This document shows positions 9,083 to 16,917 of a DNA stretch of 64,000 nt, in pieces (positions within the stretch are counted from its first letter, which is position 1; the number at the start of each line of letters is the position of its first letter). The notes under the pieces were generated by a model. The model did no database searches. It was not told the origin of the DNA and saw only the letters and a program-made list of their open reading frames with translations. Source of the stretch: Paraoerskovia marina DSM 21750 (lineage in GTDB: Bacteria > Actinomycetota > Actinomycetes > Actinomycetales > Cellulomonadaceae); NCBI RefSeq assembly GCF_000701465.1, contig NZ_JNIY01000003.1, positions 434,001 through 498,000 of the forward strand. The letters are read 5' to 3'. Made by a program: the position numbers and the translations under genes.

Positions 9083-10630
9083 GTGGCACCCCGCGGAGAT
9101 GGCCGACTCAATCACGACCTCATGCCTGGCGAGAAGGGCCCCCAGGACGCCTGTGGCGTCTTCGGCGTCTGGGCCCCCGGTGAGGAGGTCGCCAAGCTCG
9201 CCTACTTCGGGCTCTACTCGCTGCAGCATCGCGGGCAGGAGTCCGCAGGCATCGCGACGAGCAACGGCGAGCAGATCCTCGTCTACAAGGACATGGGCCT
9301 CGTGTCCCAGGTCTTCGACGAGACGGCTCTCGACGCCCTGAAGGGACACCTCGCCGTCGGGCACTGCCGGTACTCGACGACCGGGGGCGTGACCTGGGAG
9401 AACGCGCAGCCGACCCTCGGAGCCACCGCCGGCGGGACCGTCGCGCTCGGGCACAACGGCAACCTGACCAACTCGGCGGACCTCGTCGACCTCGTCGCCG
9501 AACGCTACGGCAGCCAGCGCCGCGGCGAGCTCGCCCGGGGCAACACCACCGACACCGCGCTCGTGACCGCACTCCTCGCGGGCGACCCGGACCACTCGCT
9601 CGAGGCGACCGCCCTCGAGGTGCTGCCCCACCTCAAGGGGGCGTTCAGCCTCGTCTTCATGGACGAGCACACCCTCTACGCCGCCCGCGACCCGCAGGGC
9701 GTCCGGCCGCTCGTGCTGGGACGTCTCGAGCGCGGCTGGGTCGTCGCCTCGGAAGGCCCTGCGCTCGACATCGTCGGTGCCTCGTACGTCCGCGAGGTCG
9801 AGCCGGGCGAGCTGATCGCCATCGACGAGAACGGCCTGCGCTCGCAGCGGTTCGCGCCGATCGAGCGGGCCGGCTGCGTCTTCGAGTACGTCTACCTCGC
9901 GCGTCCAGACGCGACCATCAACGGCCGCTCTGTGCACGCCGCGCGCGTGGAGATGGGTCGCCAGCTCGCGCGCGAGCACCACGTCGACGCGGACCTCGTC
10001 ATCCCGGTCCCCGAGTCGGGGACCCCCGCCGCGGTCGGCTATGCCGCCGAGTCCGGGATCCCGTTCGGCCAGGGGCTGACCAAGAACGCCTACGTCGGGC
10101 GCACGTTCATCCAGCCGTCCGACACGCTTCGCCAGCTGGGGATCCGCCTGAAGCTCAACCCGCTGCGCGAGGTCATCCGTGGCAAGCGGCTCGTCGTCGT
10201 GGACGACTCGATCGTGCGCGGCAACACCCAGCGGGCACTCGTCCGGATGCTCCGCGAGGCCGGGGCTGCAGAGGTCCACGTGCGGATCAGCTCCCCGCCG
10301 GTGAAGTGGCCGTGCTTCTACGGGATCGACTTCGCGTCGCGGGCCGAGCTGATCGCCAACGGGCTGAGCCCCGAGGAGATCGGGTCGTCGCTCGGCGCCG
10401 ACAGTCTCGGCTACATCTCCACCGAGGGCATGATCTCCGCCACCGAACAGCCGAAGTCCCAGCTGTGCACCGCCTGCTTCACGGGCGAGTACCCGATCGA
10501 GCTTCCCCCGGAGGACCGTCTGGGCAAGCTGCTGCTCGAGCAGAACGAGCTGCCGCTCGGCGCGCCGGAGGACGGGCTGCGCCACCTCACCGCGAGTGCG
10601 GGTGGCGGCACGGCGTTGCAACAACCGTGA
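9083..10630 (+). CDS. purF: Amidophosphoribosyltransferase
   Basis: PurF makes 5-phosphoribosylamine from PRPP and glutamine, the first committed step of purine synthesis (515 residues here). The N-terminal Ntn-hydrolase glutaminase starts with the nucleophile Cys in DACGVFGV (Cys24), exposed after removal of a short propeptide. The PRPP loop VVVDDSIVRGNT lies near residues 372-383. Cysteines in AGCVFEY, WPCFYGID and LCTACF match the ligands of the 4Fe-4S type PurF. I chose the GTG at 9083 because of the -10 spacing. The in-frame GTG at 9065 adds a non-conserved stretch, and an ATG at 9122 would leave a 10-residue propeptide. purM follows after a 120-bp repeat-filled gap. Confidence 0.95.
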   Translation: MAPRGDGRLNHDLMPGEKGPQDACGVFGVWAPGEEVAKLAYFGLYSLQHRGQESAGIATSNGEQILVYKDMGLVSQVFDETALDALKGHLAVGHCRYSTTGGVTWENAQPTLGATAGGTVALGHNGNLTNSADLVDLVAERYGSQRRGELARGNTTDTALVTALLAGDPDHSLEATALEVLPHLKGAFSLVFMDEHTLYAARDPQGVRPLVLGRLERGWVVASEGPALDIVGASYVREVEPGELIAIDENGLRSQRFAPIERAGCVFEYVYLARPDATINGRSVHAARVEMGRQLAREHHVDADLVIPVPESGTPAAVGYAAESGIPFGQGLTKNAYVGRTFIQPSDTLRQLGIRLKLNPLREVIRGKRLVVVDDSIVRGNTQRALVRMLREAGAAEVHVRISSPPVKWPCFYGIDFASRAELIANGLSPEEIGSSLGADSLGYISTEGMISATEQPKSQLCTACFTGEYPIELPPEDRLGKLLLEQNELPLGAPEDGLRHLTASAGGGTALQQP

Positions 10631-10633
10631 TCC

Positions 10634-10720
10634 GATCTCGACAGGCTCGATCGACGGTCGGCCGATCTCGACAGGCTCGATCGACGGTCGCCGGGTCTCG
10701 ACAGGCTCGACCGACGACCC
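10634..10720. repeat. Three tandem copies of a 30-bp repeat between purF and purM
   Basis: The core TCTCGACAGGCTCGA recurs at an exact 30-bp period, with units beginning at 10634, 10664 and 10694. The first two are identical over at least 27 bp, and the third differs at a few bases. Each core is partly self-complementary (TCGA at the arms). The repeats fill most of the intergenic gap. Confidence 0.85.
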
Positions 10721-10750
10721 GCTCTTCCCGATCTACCAGGAGAATCTGAC

Positions 10751-11863
10751 GTGACGAACGAAGGTCTGACCTACGCCGCGACCGGGGTCGACACGGAGGC
10801 GGGCGACCGCGCCGTCGAGCTGATGAAGGACGCGGTCCAGCGCACCCACGGCCCCCAGGTCCTCGGAGGAGTCGGCGGGTTCGCAGGTCTCTACGACGCG
10901 CAGGCGTTGACGAGGTACCGCAAGCCGCTGCTCGCGACGTCGACCGACGGGGTCGGCACCAAGGTTGCGATCGCCCAGGCGATGGACGTCCACGACACGA
11001 TCGGGTTCGACCTGGTCGGCATGGTCGTCGACGACATCGTGGTGGTCGGCGCCGAGCCGCTGTTCATGACCGACTACATCGCGTGCGGCAAGGTGCACCC
11101 GGAGCGCATCGCCGACGTCGTGCGTGGTATCGCGGCGGCCTGCGAGGTGGCCGGCACCGCCCTCGTCGGCGGCGAGACCGCCGAGCACCCGGGGCTGCTG
11201 GGCGAGGACGAGTACGACGTCGCGGGTGCTGCCACCGGTGTCGTCGAGGCCGATCAGCTGCTCGGTCCGGACCGGGTCCGCGCCGGCGACGTCCTGATCG
11301 GGCTCGCGTCGTCGGGCATCCACTCCAACGGGTACTCGCTCGTGCGCGGCGTGATCAACCGTGCGGGCTGGAGCCTCGACCGTCACGTCGAGGAGTTCGG
11401 ACGGACGCTGGGCGAAGAGCTGCTGGAGCCGACTCGCGTCTACGCCTCCGACTGCCTCGCACTGGCTCGCGACGAGGCGGCAGAGGTGCACGCGTACACG
11501 CACGTCACCGGTGGGGGCCTCGCCGCGAACCTCGCGCGCGTGCTGCCGGCCGGGCTCGTCGGCGTCGTCGACCGGGCCAGCTGGTCCGTGCCCCCGGTGT
11601 TCCGCGTGATGCAGGAGCTCGGCGGTGTCCCGCGCACCGACCTCGAGAACACGCTCAACCTGGGCGTCGGCATGGTCGCCGTCGTCGGTGCCGACGGCGT
11701 GGATGCCGCGCTCGCGCGGTGCGCCGCTCTTGGCCTACCTGCATGGGTCCTCGGTCAGGTCGAGGACCTGGGCGACGGCGCGGCGTCGGACGGCGACCTC
11801 GTGGCGGGGACCAAGGGTGTCCAGGCTGGCGCGGTGCGACTCGTCAACGAGTACCGCGCGTAG
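10751..11863 (+). CDS. purM: Phosphoribosylformylglycinamidine cyclo-ligase
   Basis: PurM closes the imidazole ring, forming AIR from FGAM with ATP (370 residues, normal length). The AIR-synthase N-domain shows LLATSTDGVGTKVAIAQ and DIVVVGAEPLFMTDYIACG. The GGETAEHPG motif and the C-domain with HVTGGGLAANLARVLP follow. The start is the GTG at 10751. Its order after purF fits a purine cluster, but the 30-bp repeats between them may separate transcripts. Two hairpins follow the stop at 11875-12066. Confidence 0.95.
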   Translation: MTNEGLTYAATGVDTEAGDRAVELMKDAVQRTHGPQVLGGVGGFAGLYDAQALTRYRKPLLATSTDGVGTKVAIAQAMDVHDTIGFDLVGMVVDDIVVVGAEPLFMTDYIACGKVHPERIADVVRGIAAACEVAGTALVGGETAEHPGLLGEDEYDVAGAATGVVEADQLLGPDRVRAGDVLIGLASSGIHSNGYSLVRGVINRAGWSLDRHVEEFGRTLGEELLEPTRVYASDCLALARDEAAEVHAYTHVTGGGLAANLARVLPAGLVGVVDRASWSVPPVFRVMQELGGVPRTDLENTLNLGVGMVAVVGADGVDAALARCAALGLPAWVLGQVEDLGDGAASDGDLVAGTKGVQAGAVRLVNEYRA

Positions 11864-11874
11864 GCAGCGCCGGG

Positions 11875-11924
11875 GAGACCCGGACATGGAGGAGGCCCGG
11901 CGGGGTGCAGTCCTGCCGGGTCTC
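11875..11924 (+). terminator. Possible hairpin terminator after purM
   Basis: GAGACCCGG at 11875-11883 pairs with CCGGGTCTC at 11916-11924. A shorter CCCGGC/GCCGGG pairing lies inside. The loop is large, so this is weaker than the next hairpin. Confidence 0.4.
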
Positions 11925-12027
11925 GTCACCCGGCGCGAGGCGCGAGAAGCTGCTGCCGGTGGGTCCTGCGTCGGGATCGGGGCGCGACGACGCTCAGACG
12001 GTCGTCCACGAAGTCCGAACACGACGA

Positions 12028-12066
12028 GACCCGGGCCGGAGCGTCACGGCTCCGCGGGCCCGGGTC
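12028..12066. terminator. Bidirectional hairpin between purM and the DUF3073 gene
   Basis: An outer 10-bp stem (GACCCGGGCC at 12028-12037 with 12057-12066) continues into an inner 5-bp stem (GGAGC/GCTCC) with a 6-nt loop. It lies between convergent genes and could end both transcripts. Confidence 0.75.
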
Positions 12067-12078
12067 CAGCCTGACGAT

Positions 12079-12264
12079 CTAGCGGTCGTCCGACCAGTTC
12101 GCGTAGCGCTCGTCGTCGTCGTCCGAGGCGCGCGACTGGATCGCCACACCTGATTCTGACTTCTTGAGCTCCTGTTCGAGCTCTGCATAGTTGGTCTCGG
12201 GGCTGTAGTACTTCAGCTCCCGTGCAACCTTGGTGTGCTTTGCCTTCTGACGGCCGCGGCCCAT
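12079..12264 (-). CDS. DUF3073 family protein
   Basis: This 61-residue protein belongs to the actinobacterial DUF3073 family, recognised by the start GRGRQKAKHTKVARELKYYSPETNY. The N-terminal half is strongly basic and the C-terminal half acidic (SRASDDDDERYANWSDD). The function is unknown. I start at the ATG at 12264, because the family begins MGRGRQ and the six upstream in-frame codons are not conserved. A GGGGGG/GGAG-rich stretch serves as ribosome site. It is convergent with purM, a common arrangement in this order. Confidence 0.88.
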   Translation of the reverse strand: MGRGRQKAKHTKVARELKYYSPETNYAELEQELKKSESGVAIQSRASDDDDERYANWSDDR

Positions 12265-12588
12265 GGCTCCGACCCCCCTCAACTAGGAGCGGGGCGGCGA
12301 CGTCAACGACGCGCGGCCCCGAATGTTCACGAGTGTCTGTTCAGGCGTCACATTACCGCGCCGAGGGCGGTTCTCTCCACTCGACCCTCTGCGCCCTGGG
12401 CGTAAGTGGTGCCCAGATGGCCCAGATTCGAGGCACTGTGATGGGATATACAGCACATCATCCTCGATGGAATCGGCTCTCAAGTCGTGAAAAAACCACA
12501 TCCTGTGACAATAGAGAGACGGGTGTGGTCCGTCCCAGTCCTTTGGCATTCCTGTCAGAGCGGGCCCGCCGCTGGGGAGGTGCAGCGA
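12265..12588. other. Divergent intergenic region (324 bp) between DUF3073 and bldC
   Basis: No gene is seen here. For the minus-strand gene a TTGACG (12306-12301) and TAGTTG (12285-12280) pair, 15 bp apart, is a possible promoter. The bldC side holds an unusually A-rich island near 12487-12520 in an otherwise GC-rich window, which is the likely bldC promoter region. I cannot assign a convincing -35/-10 pair there. Confidence 0.5.
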
Positions 12589-12798
12589 ATGTCTGTGCAC
12601 GGCGACTCTGAGGTCCTGTTGACGCCCGCCGAGGTGGCGAGCATGTTCCGGGTAGACCCCAAGACCGTCACGCGGTGGGCGAAGGCCGGCAAGCTCTCGT
12701 CGATCCGTACGTTGGGTGGTCACCGTCGGTACAAGGAATCCGAGGTTCAGGCCCTGCTGGGCGCGGCGAGCGACGACGCCGACCACGCCGACAGCTGA
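12589..12798 (+). CDS. bldC: BldC family DNA-binding protein
   Basis: This is a small MerR-like winged-helix regulator (69 residues). In Streptomyces, BldC controls the timing of development by binding direct repeats cooperatively. The diagnostic segment LLTPAEVASMFRVDPKTVTRWAKAGKLSSIRTLGGHRRY covers the helix-turn-helix and wing. I start at the ATG at 12589, preceded by GGGGAGG with 8-nt spacing. The open frame extends further upstream, but that part is not family-like. A 12-bp hairpin follows. In non-sporulating relatives the regulon is unknown. Confidence 0.9.
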   Translation: MSVHGDSEVLLTPAEVASMFRVDPKTVTRWAKAGKLSSIRTLGGHRRYKESEVQALLGAASDDADHADS

Positions 12799-12814
12799 GG
12801 CCGGGAAACAGCGG

Positions 12815-12842
12815 ACGCCGCGAACCCGGAGGTTCGCGGCGT
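12815..12842. terminator. Bidirectional hairpin terminator after bldC
   Basis: A perfect 12-bp stem (ACGCCGCGAACC and its complement) closes a CGGA tetraloop. It lies between convergent bldC and the DUF3618 gene. Confidence 0.85.
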
Positions 12843-12880
12843 TCGACGTGCGCTGATTCGCCCGGGTCGTGGCCCTGCGG

Positions 12881-13168
12881 CTACTTCCGCGCGATGCGGA
12901 TGACGACGACCGTCACCGCCACCGCGACCGCCGCGGCGGTCCCGAGGAGCGCCTTCACGTTCCGTTGGCGTCGCGGCGAGGTCGTCGGCATACCCTTGCC
13001 CGTGATGAAGTCCTGCGTGTCAAGCGCCGCCTGCTTGGTGGCCGCTCCCGCCGACCTGGCAAGGTTCGCCGGTGCCAGCCGGTCGGTCAGCTCGTCCACG
13101 GTGCCGGCGAGCTCGGCCCGGGTCTTGGCGATCTCGGCCTCGATGAGGGACTGCGGGTCGTCGCTCAC
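12881..13168 (-). CDS. DUF3618 family membrane protein
   Basis: This 95-residue protein shows the DUF3618 start SLIEAEIAKTRAELAGTVDELTDRLAP, an amphipathic stretch likely to form a coiled coil. A single C-terminal membrane helix follows at about residues 72-91, ending in a basic tail (RIARK). The GTG at 13168 overlaps the stop of the upstream Holin-X gene (GTGA), so the two are coupled. This DUF3618/Holin-X pair recurs in actinobacteria and is thought to affect the cell envelope, but the function is unproven. Confidence 0.85.
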   Translation of the reverse strand: MSDDPQSLIEAEIAKTRAELAGTVDELTDRLAPANLARSAGAATKQAALDTQDFITGKGMPTTSPRRQRNVKALLGTAAAVAVAVTVVVIRIARK

Positions 13169-13659
13169 TTGTCGTCCACCTTCTTCTCGGTCCGTGCCGT
13201 GGCCGTCAGGCCATCTTCGGTGTCGGCCTCGTCGGTCGGCCGCGCTGTCTTCGCGTCGCCACCCTTGACCGCTGCGATGTCCTCCTGCACCGAGGCCATC
13301 GCGGCCTCCGGCTTCGGAGGAAGACCCTTCTGGAGCCGGGTCTTGCCGACCAGCGCGAGCACGGCGATGATCAGCAGCAGCACGACGCCGAGCACCAGCG
13401 CCGCGAGCCACTCGGGCATCGCCACGGCGAGGCCGGCGTAGGCCGAGAACAGCAGCCATCCCAGTGCGTAGAGCGCCAGCACGCCAGCGACCACGAAGAG
13501 TGCGATGCCGATCCCGGCGTTGGTCGCCTTGGTGGTCAGCTCGTGCTTGGCGAGCGCGATCTCGGCCTTGATGAGTCGTGTCGTCTGCTCGGTGAGCTGC
13601 TCGACGAGCTTGCCGATCGTCGGCTTCGGGGGCTCGGTCCCGTCGTCCCAGTCGCTCAT
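13165..13659 (-). CDS. Putative Actinobacterial Holin-X family protein
   Basis: This 164-residue membrane protein matches the Holin-X (phage_holin_3_6-like) family by its segment LVEQLTEQTTRLIKAEIALAKHEL followed by two closely spaced membrane helices (about residues 47-73 and 77-104). The C-terminal 50 residues are charged. The name reflects a topology resemblance, and there are no phage genes nearby. I use the ATG at 13659 (MSDWDDG) rather than a start 12 codons earlier. It is co-transcribed with the DUF3618 gene. Confidence 0.83.
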   Translation of the reverse strand: MSDWDDGTEPPKPTIGKLVEQLTEQTTRLIKAEIALAKHELTTKATNAGIGIALFVVAGVLALYALGWLLFSAYAGLAVAMPEWLAALVLGVVLLLIIAVLALVGKTRLQKGLPPKPEAAMASVQEDIAAVKGGDAKTARPTDEADTEDGLTATARTEKKVDDK

Positions 13660-13748
13660 GTCACGCCCTTCTCGATGCGGAGTGTTCCCACTCAACAGCC
13701 ACAGGTAGGTCGGCGCAACTCTGCACCGGCCCGGTGCTGACTGAATGG

Positions 13749-13781
13749 CGAAGGCCCCCAGGGATTCCCTGGGGGCCTTCG
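13749..13781 (-). terminator. Terminator of the tRNA cluster
   Basis: A perfect 15-bp stem (CGAAGGCCCCCAGGG and its complement) has a 3-nt loop. It lies 4 nt beyond the 3' end of tRNA-Phe. Confidence 0.88.
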
Positions 13782-13785
13782 GCTG

Positions 13786-13858
13786 TGGCTCCGACCGGCG
13801 TCGATCCGGTGACCTTTCGATTTTCAGTCGAACGCTCTACCAACTGAGCTACAGAGCC
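13786..13858 (-). tRNA. tRNA-Phe (GAA)
   Basis: The minus strand folds into a 73-nt cloverleaf. Acceptor GGCTCTG pairs with CGGAGCC, the D-arm is AGCTCAGTTGGTAGAGC, the anticodon loop CTGAAAA carries GAA, and the T-arm contains GTTCGA-type GATCGAC. The discriminator base is A, and CCA is not encoded. It is last of three tRNAs in the cluster. Confidence 0.96.
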
Positions 13859-13868
13859 CTGACACGAA

Positions 13869-13892
13869 CGCCCGGTCTATGTAGACCGGGCG
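13869..13892 (-). terminator. Hairpin between tRNA-Asp and tRNA-Phe
   Basis: CGCCCGGTCTA and TAGACCGGGCG form an 11-bp inverted repeat with only TG between them. It may be a processing or partial termination signal inside the tRNA transcript. Confidence 0.5.
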
Positions 13893-13903
13893 GATGTGCA
13901 GTG

Positions 13904-13977
13904 CGACCCTGACGGGACTTGAACCCGCGACCTCCGCCGTGACAGGGCGGCGCGCTAACCAACTGCGCTACAGGGCC
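13904..13977 (-). tRNA. tRNA-Asp (GTC)
   Basis: The minus strand gives a 74-nt cloverleaf. Acceptor GGCCCTG pairs with CAGGGTC, the anticodon loop CTGTCAC carries GTC between CCGCC and GGCGG stems, and the T-loop is GTTCAAGTC. The discriminator is G, as expected for Asp. CCA is not encoded. Confidence 0.96.
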
Positions 13978-14063
13978 TTGCGTGATCCGCTTGGCGAACC
14001 GATGAGAACCTTACCCCAGAACCTGGCTGAACTTGAAATCGGCCTGTCTGGCGACTGATTCCG

Positions 14064-14136
14064 TACCCCCAACGGGATTCGAACCCGTGCTACCGCCGTG
14101 AAAGGGCGGGGTCCTGGGCCGCTAGACGATGGGGGC
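14064..14136 (-). tRNA. tRNA-Glu (TTC)
   Basis: The minus strand gives a 73-nt cloverleaf. Acceptor GCCCCCA pairs with TGGGGGT, the anticodon loop CTTTCAC carries TTC, and the T-loop is GTTCGAATC. It is the first gene of a Glu-Asp-Phe cluster and is divergent from the zincin gene. Confidence 0.96.
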
Positions 14137-14220
14137 CCGTTGCCCGAGAGCAACCGGACCATCATAGATGACGCGCACCGGTCGCTGTCCACACGCGAGC
14201 GCGCGGCCGCGCGCGTGCGA

Positions 14221-14226
14221 GAGGAT
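14221..14226 (+). promoter_or_regulatory. Possible -10 element GAGGAT for the zincin gene
   Basis: GAGGAT lies 6 nt before the GTG at 14233. The first base is off consensus. Confidence 0.4.
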
Positions 14227-14232
14227 GGGCCC

Positions 14233-14586
14233 GTGGTGGAGATGACGCGCGAGGAGTTCGAGGGCGCGGTGAGCGACGGGCTGGATCTCGTCCCGCCGGA
14301 GCTGACGGCACAGATCGACAACGTCGTGGTGCTCGTCGAGGACGACGCGCCGGCCGACGAGCCGACTCTTCTCGGCCTCTACGAGGGCGTGCCGTTGACA
14401 GAGCGCGACCTCGGATGGGCGGCCGGGAGCCTGCCCGACCGCATCACCATCTTCCGGAACCCCACGCTCGCGATCTGCGAGTCGGTCGAGGAGGTCGTCG
14501 AGGAGGTGGCGATCACGGTGGTGCACGAGATCGCCCACCACTTCGGGATCGACGACGAGCGCCTGCACGCTCTCGGCTGGGGCTGA
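14233..14586 (+). CDS. Metallopeptidase family protein (zincin)
   Basis: This small cytoplasmic protein (117 residues) belongs to the minimal zincin family found across actinobacteria. The N-terminus VVEMTREEFEGAVSDGLDLVPPEL and the catalytic stretch VVHEIAHHFGIDDERLHALGW are diagnostic. The HEIAH motif supplies two zinc ligands and the catalytic Glu. Its substrate is unknown. Nearby possible starts are GTG 14233, GTG 14236 and ATG 14242. I chose 14233 because homologues begin with an MVEM-like sequence and a -10-like hexamer lies 6 nt upstream. Confidence 0.85.
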   Translation: MVEMTREEFEGAVSDGLDLVPPELTAQIDNVVVLVEDDAPADEPTLLGLYEGVPLTERDLGWAAGSLPDRITIFRNPTLAICESVEEVVEEVAITVVHEIAHHFGIDDERLHALGWG

Positions 14587-14660
14587 TGTCGGGCCGCGCG
14601 CCGGGCCGTCCGACGGTTCACAGGACCGGACAAAAACTCACTTCGCGTGGTGGCGGGCGA

Positions 14661-14666
14661 TAGGCT
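14661..14666 (+). promoter_or_regulatory. -10 element TAGGCT for galE (leaderless)
   Basis: TAGGCT lies 6 nt before the ATG at 14673, supporting that codon over the GTG at 14667. Confidence 0.6.
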
Positions 14667-14672
14667 GTGAGC

Positions 14673-15665
14673 ATGACGACATTGGTGACCGGCGGGGCCG
14701 GATATATCGGGGCTCATGTGGTGCGACTCCTGCAGGAGCGGGGGGAGAAGGTCGTCGTCGTGGACGACCTGAGCACGGGGCGGCCCGAGCGGATCGGCGA
14801 CGCGGTGCTCGTCGAGTGCGACGTCGCGGGTCCGGGCGCCGTCGAGGCGATGAGGGTGGCGATGGTGGAGCACGACGTGCGCGCCGTCGTCCACTTCGCG
14901 GCCCGCAAGCAGGTCGGCGAGTCGGTCGAGAAGCCCGCCTGGTACTACCAGCAGAACGTCGGCGGTCTCACCAACGTGATCGCGGCGATGGAGGCCGCGG
15001 ACGTCGACCGGCTCGTCTTCTCCTCCTCGGCGGCCACCTACGGCATGCCGTCGGTCTCGTCCGTCGAGGAGAAGCTGCACGCGGAGCCCATCAACCCGTA
15101 CGGCGAGACCAAGCTGATCGGCGAGTGGCTCGGGCGTGCGGCCGGCCGGGCCTGGGGCCTGCGGTTCGTCGCGCTGCGCTACTTCAACGTCGCCGGTGCC
15201 GGATGGCCGGAGCTGGGCGACCCCGCGATCCTGAACCTCGTCCCGATGGTGCTGGACCGCCTCGAGCGCAGCGAGCGCCCCAAGATCTTCGGGGACGACT
15301 ACCCGACGCCGGACGGCACCTGCATCCGGGACTACATCCACGTCCTCGACCTGGCCGAGGCGCACCTGGCCTCGCTCGAGTACCTCGACCTCGACGAGCG
15401 CGAGCACGACGTCTTCAACGTCGGCACGGGCACCGGGGCCTCCGTGCGTGAGGTCATCGAGCAGATCGGGCGTGCCTCCGGGCTGGACGTGACGGCCGAC
15501 GTCGAGCCTCGGCGCGCCGGCGACCCGCCCCAGCTCGTGGCGTCGCCCGAGCGGATCCGGCTCGAGCTCGGATGGGTGGCCAAGCAGGGGCTGGAGGAGA
15601 TCATCGACTCGGCCTGGGAAGCCTGGCAGGCAGGCCCCCGCGCCATCGACGTCGGCGAGCGGTAG
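14673..15665 (+). CDS. galE: UDP-glucose 4-epimerase
   Basis: GalE interconverts UDP-glucose and UDP-galactose using bound NAD, supplying galactose for cell-surface polymers (330 residues). It is an extended short-chain dehydrogenase. The NAD loop GGAGYIGAHVV lies near residues 7-17, FSSSAATYG carries the catalytic Ser region, and NPYGETKLIGE is the YxxxK pair. The sugar-binding part includes GDDYPTPDGTCIRDYIHVLDLAEAH, typical of GalE. It stands alone, with the carotenoid operon starting 100 bp downstream. Confidence 0.93.
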   Translation: MTTLVTGGAGYIGAHVVRLLQERGEKVVVVDDLSTGRPERIGDAVLVECDVAGPGAVEAMRVAMVEHDVRAVVHFAARKQVGESVEKPAWYYQQNVGGLTNVIAAMEAADVDRLVFSSSAATYGMPSVSSVEEKLHAEPINPYGETKLIGEWLGRAAGRAWGLRFVALRYFNVAGAGWPELGDPAILNLVPMVLDRLERSERPKIFGDDYPTPDGTCIRDYIHVLDLAEAHLASLEYLDLDEREHDVFNVGTGTGASVREVIEQIGRASGLDVTADVEPRRAGDPPQLVASPERIRLELGWVAKQGLEEIIDSAWEAWQAGPRAIDVGER

Positions 15666-15721
15666 GGCCGAAAGGACGGTCGACACACCTCGGGCGGCGG
15701 TGCACCAGGGGTGGCGAGGTG

Positions 15722-15748
15722 GAGATTCCTCAGTATGCTGAGCATCTC
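15722..15748 (+). promoter_or_regulatory. crtE promoter -10 (TATGCT) inside an inverted repeat, candidate operator
   Basis: CTCAG-tatg-CTGAG (15729-15742) is flanked by GAGAT (15722-15726) and ATCTC (15744-15748), giving a 27-bp two-tier inverted repeat. TATGCT at 15734-15739 is a good -10 element inside it. A repressor bound here would block crt transcription. MarR-type CrtR plays this role in Corynebacterium, but no such gene is adjacent here. Confidence 0.55.
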
Positions 15749-15765
15749 GACGAAGGGTGGACCCG

Positions 15766-16917
15766 TTGTCCGAATCGGCATACGAATCCGTGACCTCGGC
15801 CCTCCAGGTGCCCGAGCGGCACGCCGAGTCGCTACGACTCGTCCACGCGGGAGCGCCCAGCGCCCCGGAGCTCAGCCGCGCCGTCGACGAGGTCCTTCCG
15901 CGTATCCAGGCGGCGGCCGACGCCTACGTGCAGCGGCAGGCAGCCACGGACCGGACCGGCACGGACGCGCCCGGGGACGCCGCACGCCTGTGGGCGACTG
16001 TCGGTGACCAGGTCGGCGGCAAGCTCCTCAGGCCGCGTCTGGCCGCCACCGCCTACCTCGGCCTCGGCGGGCGCGACACGAGCGCGATCGTCCCGGTCGC
16101 CGCGGCGCACGAGCTGCTCCACACCGCGATGCTCATCCACGACGACCTGATCGACCACGACAGCGTGCGGCGCGGGCGCCCGAACGTCGCGGGAACCTAT
16201 CGCGCGGGAGAGGTCGAGGGAGCACCCGCGGTCGCGGCCGACGCCGCGGCTCTCCTCGGCGGTGACCTCGCGATGTGGGGCGCGGTCGACCTGGTCCTGG
16301 ACGCCAACCTCGCGCCGGCGGTCCAGGCGTTCGTCCTGCGACTGCTCGTGCGGTCGGTGCACACGACGATCCGCGGTGAGCTGCTCGACGTGCTCGGCCA
16401 GTACCGAGCGCCCGGCGAGGTCGACGCGCGGACCGTCGCGCTGCTCAAGACGGCGGTGTACTCGTCCGTGCTTCCGCTGGTGACCGGCGCGCAGCTCGCG
16501 GGGGCCGACGCGACCACGTGCGAACAGCTCGAGCGATACGGCCGTGCGGCCGGGGTCGCGTTCCAGCTCGTCGACGACATGCTCGGTACCTTCGGGGACC
16601 CGGCGGTGACGGGGAAGTCCGCGCTCTCGGACCTGCGCGAGGGCAAGCGCACCGAGCTCGTCGCGGTGGCATGGCGGCGGGCAGACGCCGAGCAGTCCGC
16701 TGTCCTCCGGCGCCATCTCGGCGATCCCGACCTCGAAGAGTCCGGTGCGGCTGCGGTGCGCGACGTCCTGCACGCCACGGGTGCCGTCGACGCGGTCGCG
16801 GGCGACGTGCGGGCGCTGTCCGCCGAGGCGGCCGCGTCGCTGACGGACGACCTTCCGCAGGGTCTGCGGGTGCAGCTCGGTGCGATGCTCGACAAGCTCG
16901 TGGAGCGTGCCGAATGA
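15766..16917 (+). CDS. crtE: Geranylgeranyl diphosphate synthase (polyprenyl synthetase)
   Basis: This enzyme elongates allylic diphosphates with IPP to GGPP, the C20 precursor of carotenoids (383 residues). The first Asp-rich motif is in LIHDDLIDHDSVRRGRPN (nt 16135-16190) and the second is LVDDMLGTFGD (nt 16567-16600). GGKLLRPRL is the usual N-terminal IPP-binding segment. A TTG at 15766 has the better-spaced ribosome site (GAAGGGTGG), and an in-frame GTG at 15757 is the alternative. The stop overlaps the crtB ATG. It is first in the crt operon. Confidence 0.9.
   Translation: MSESAYESVTSALQVPERHAESLRLVHAGAPSAPELSRAVDEVLPRIQAAADAYVQRQAATDRTGTDAPGDAARLWATVGDQVGGKLLRPRLAATAYLGLGGRDTSAIVPVAAAHELLHTAMLIHDDLIDHDSVRRGRPNVAGTYRAGEVEGAPAVAADAAALLGGDLAMWGAVDLVLDANLAPAVQAFVLRLLVRSVHTTIRGELLDVLGQYRAPGEVDARTVALLKTAVYSSVLPLVTGAQLAGADATTCEQLERYGRAAGVAFQLVDDMLGTFGDPAVTGKSALSDLREGKRTELVAVAWRRADAEQSAVLRRHLGDPDLEESGAAAVRDVLHATGAVDAVAGDVRALSAEAAASLTDDLPQGLRVQLGAMLDKLVERAE

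Noticed and set aside
10634-10720. CRISPR array suggested by evenly spaced 30-bp repeats
   Set aside because: The units abut with no variable spacers, and no cas genes are in the window.
13165-13659. Prophage remnant suggested by holin-named genes here and at 31572-31991
   Set aside because: Both are chromosomal actinobacterial families. No integrase, terminase, portal or lysin genes are near, and the tRNA genes show no attachment-site duplication.
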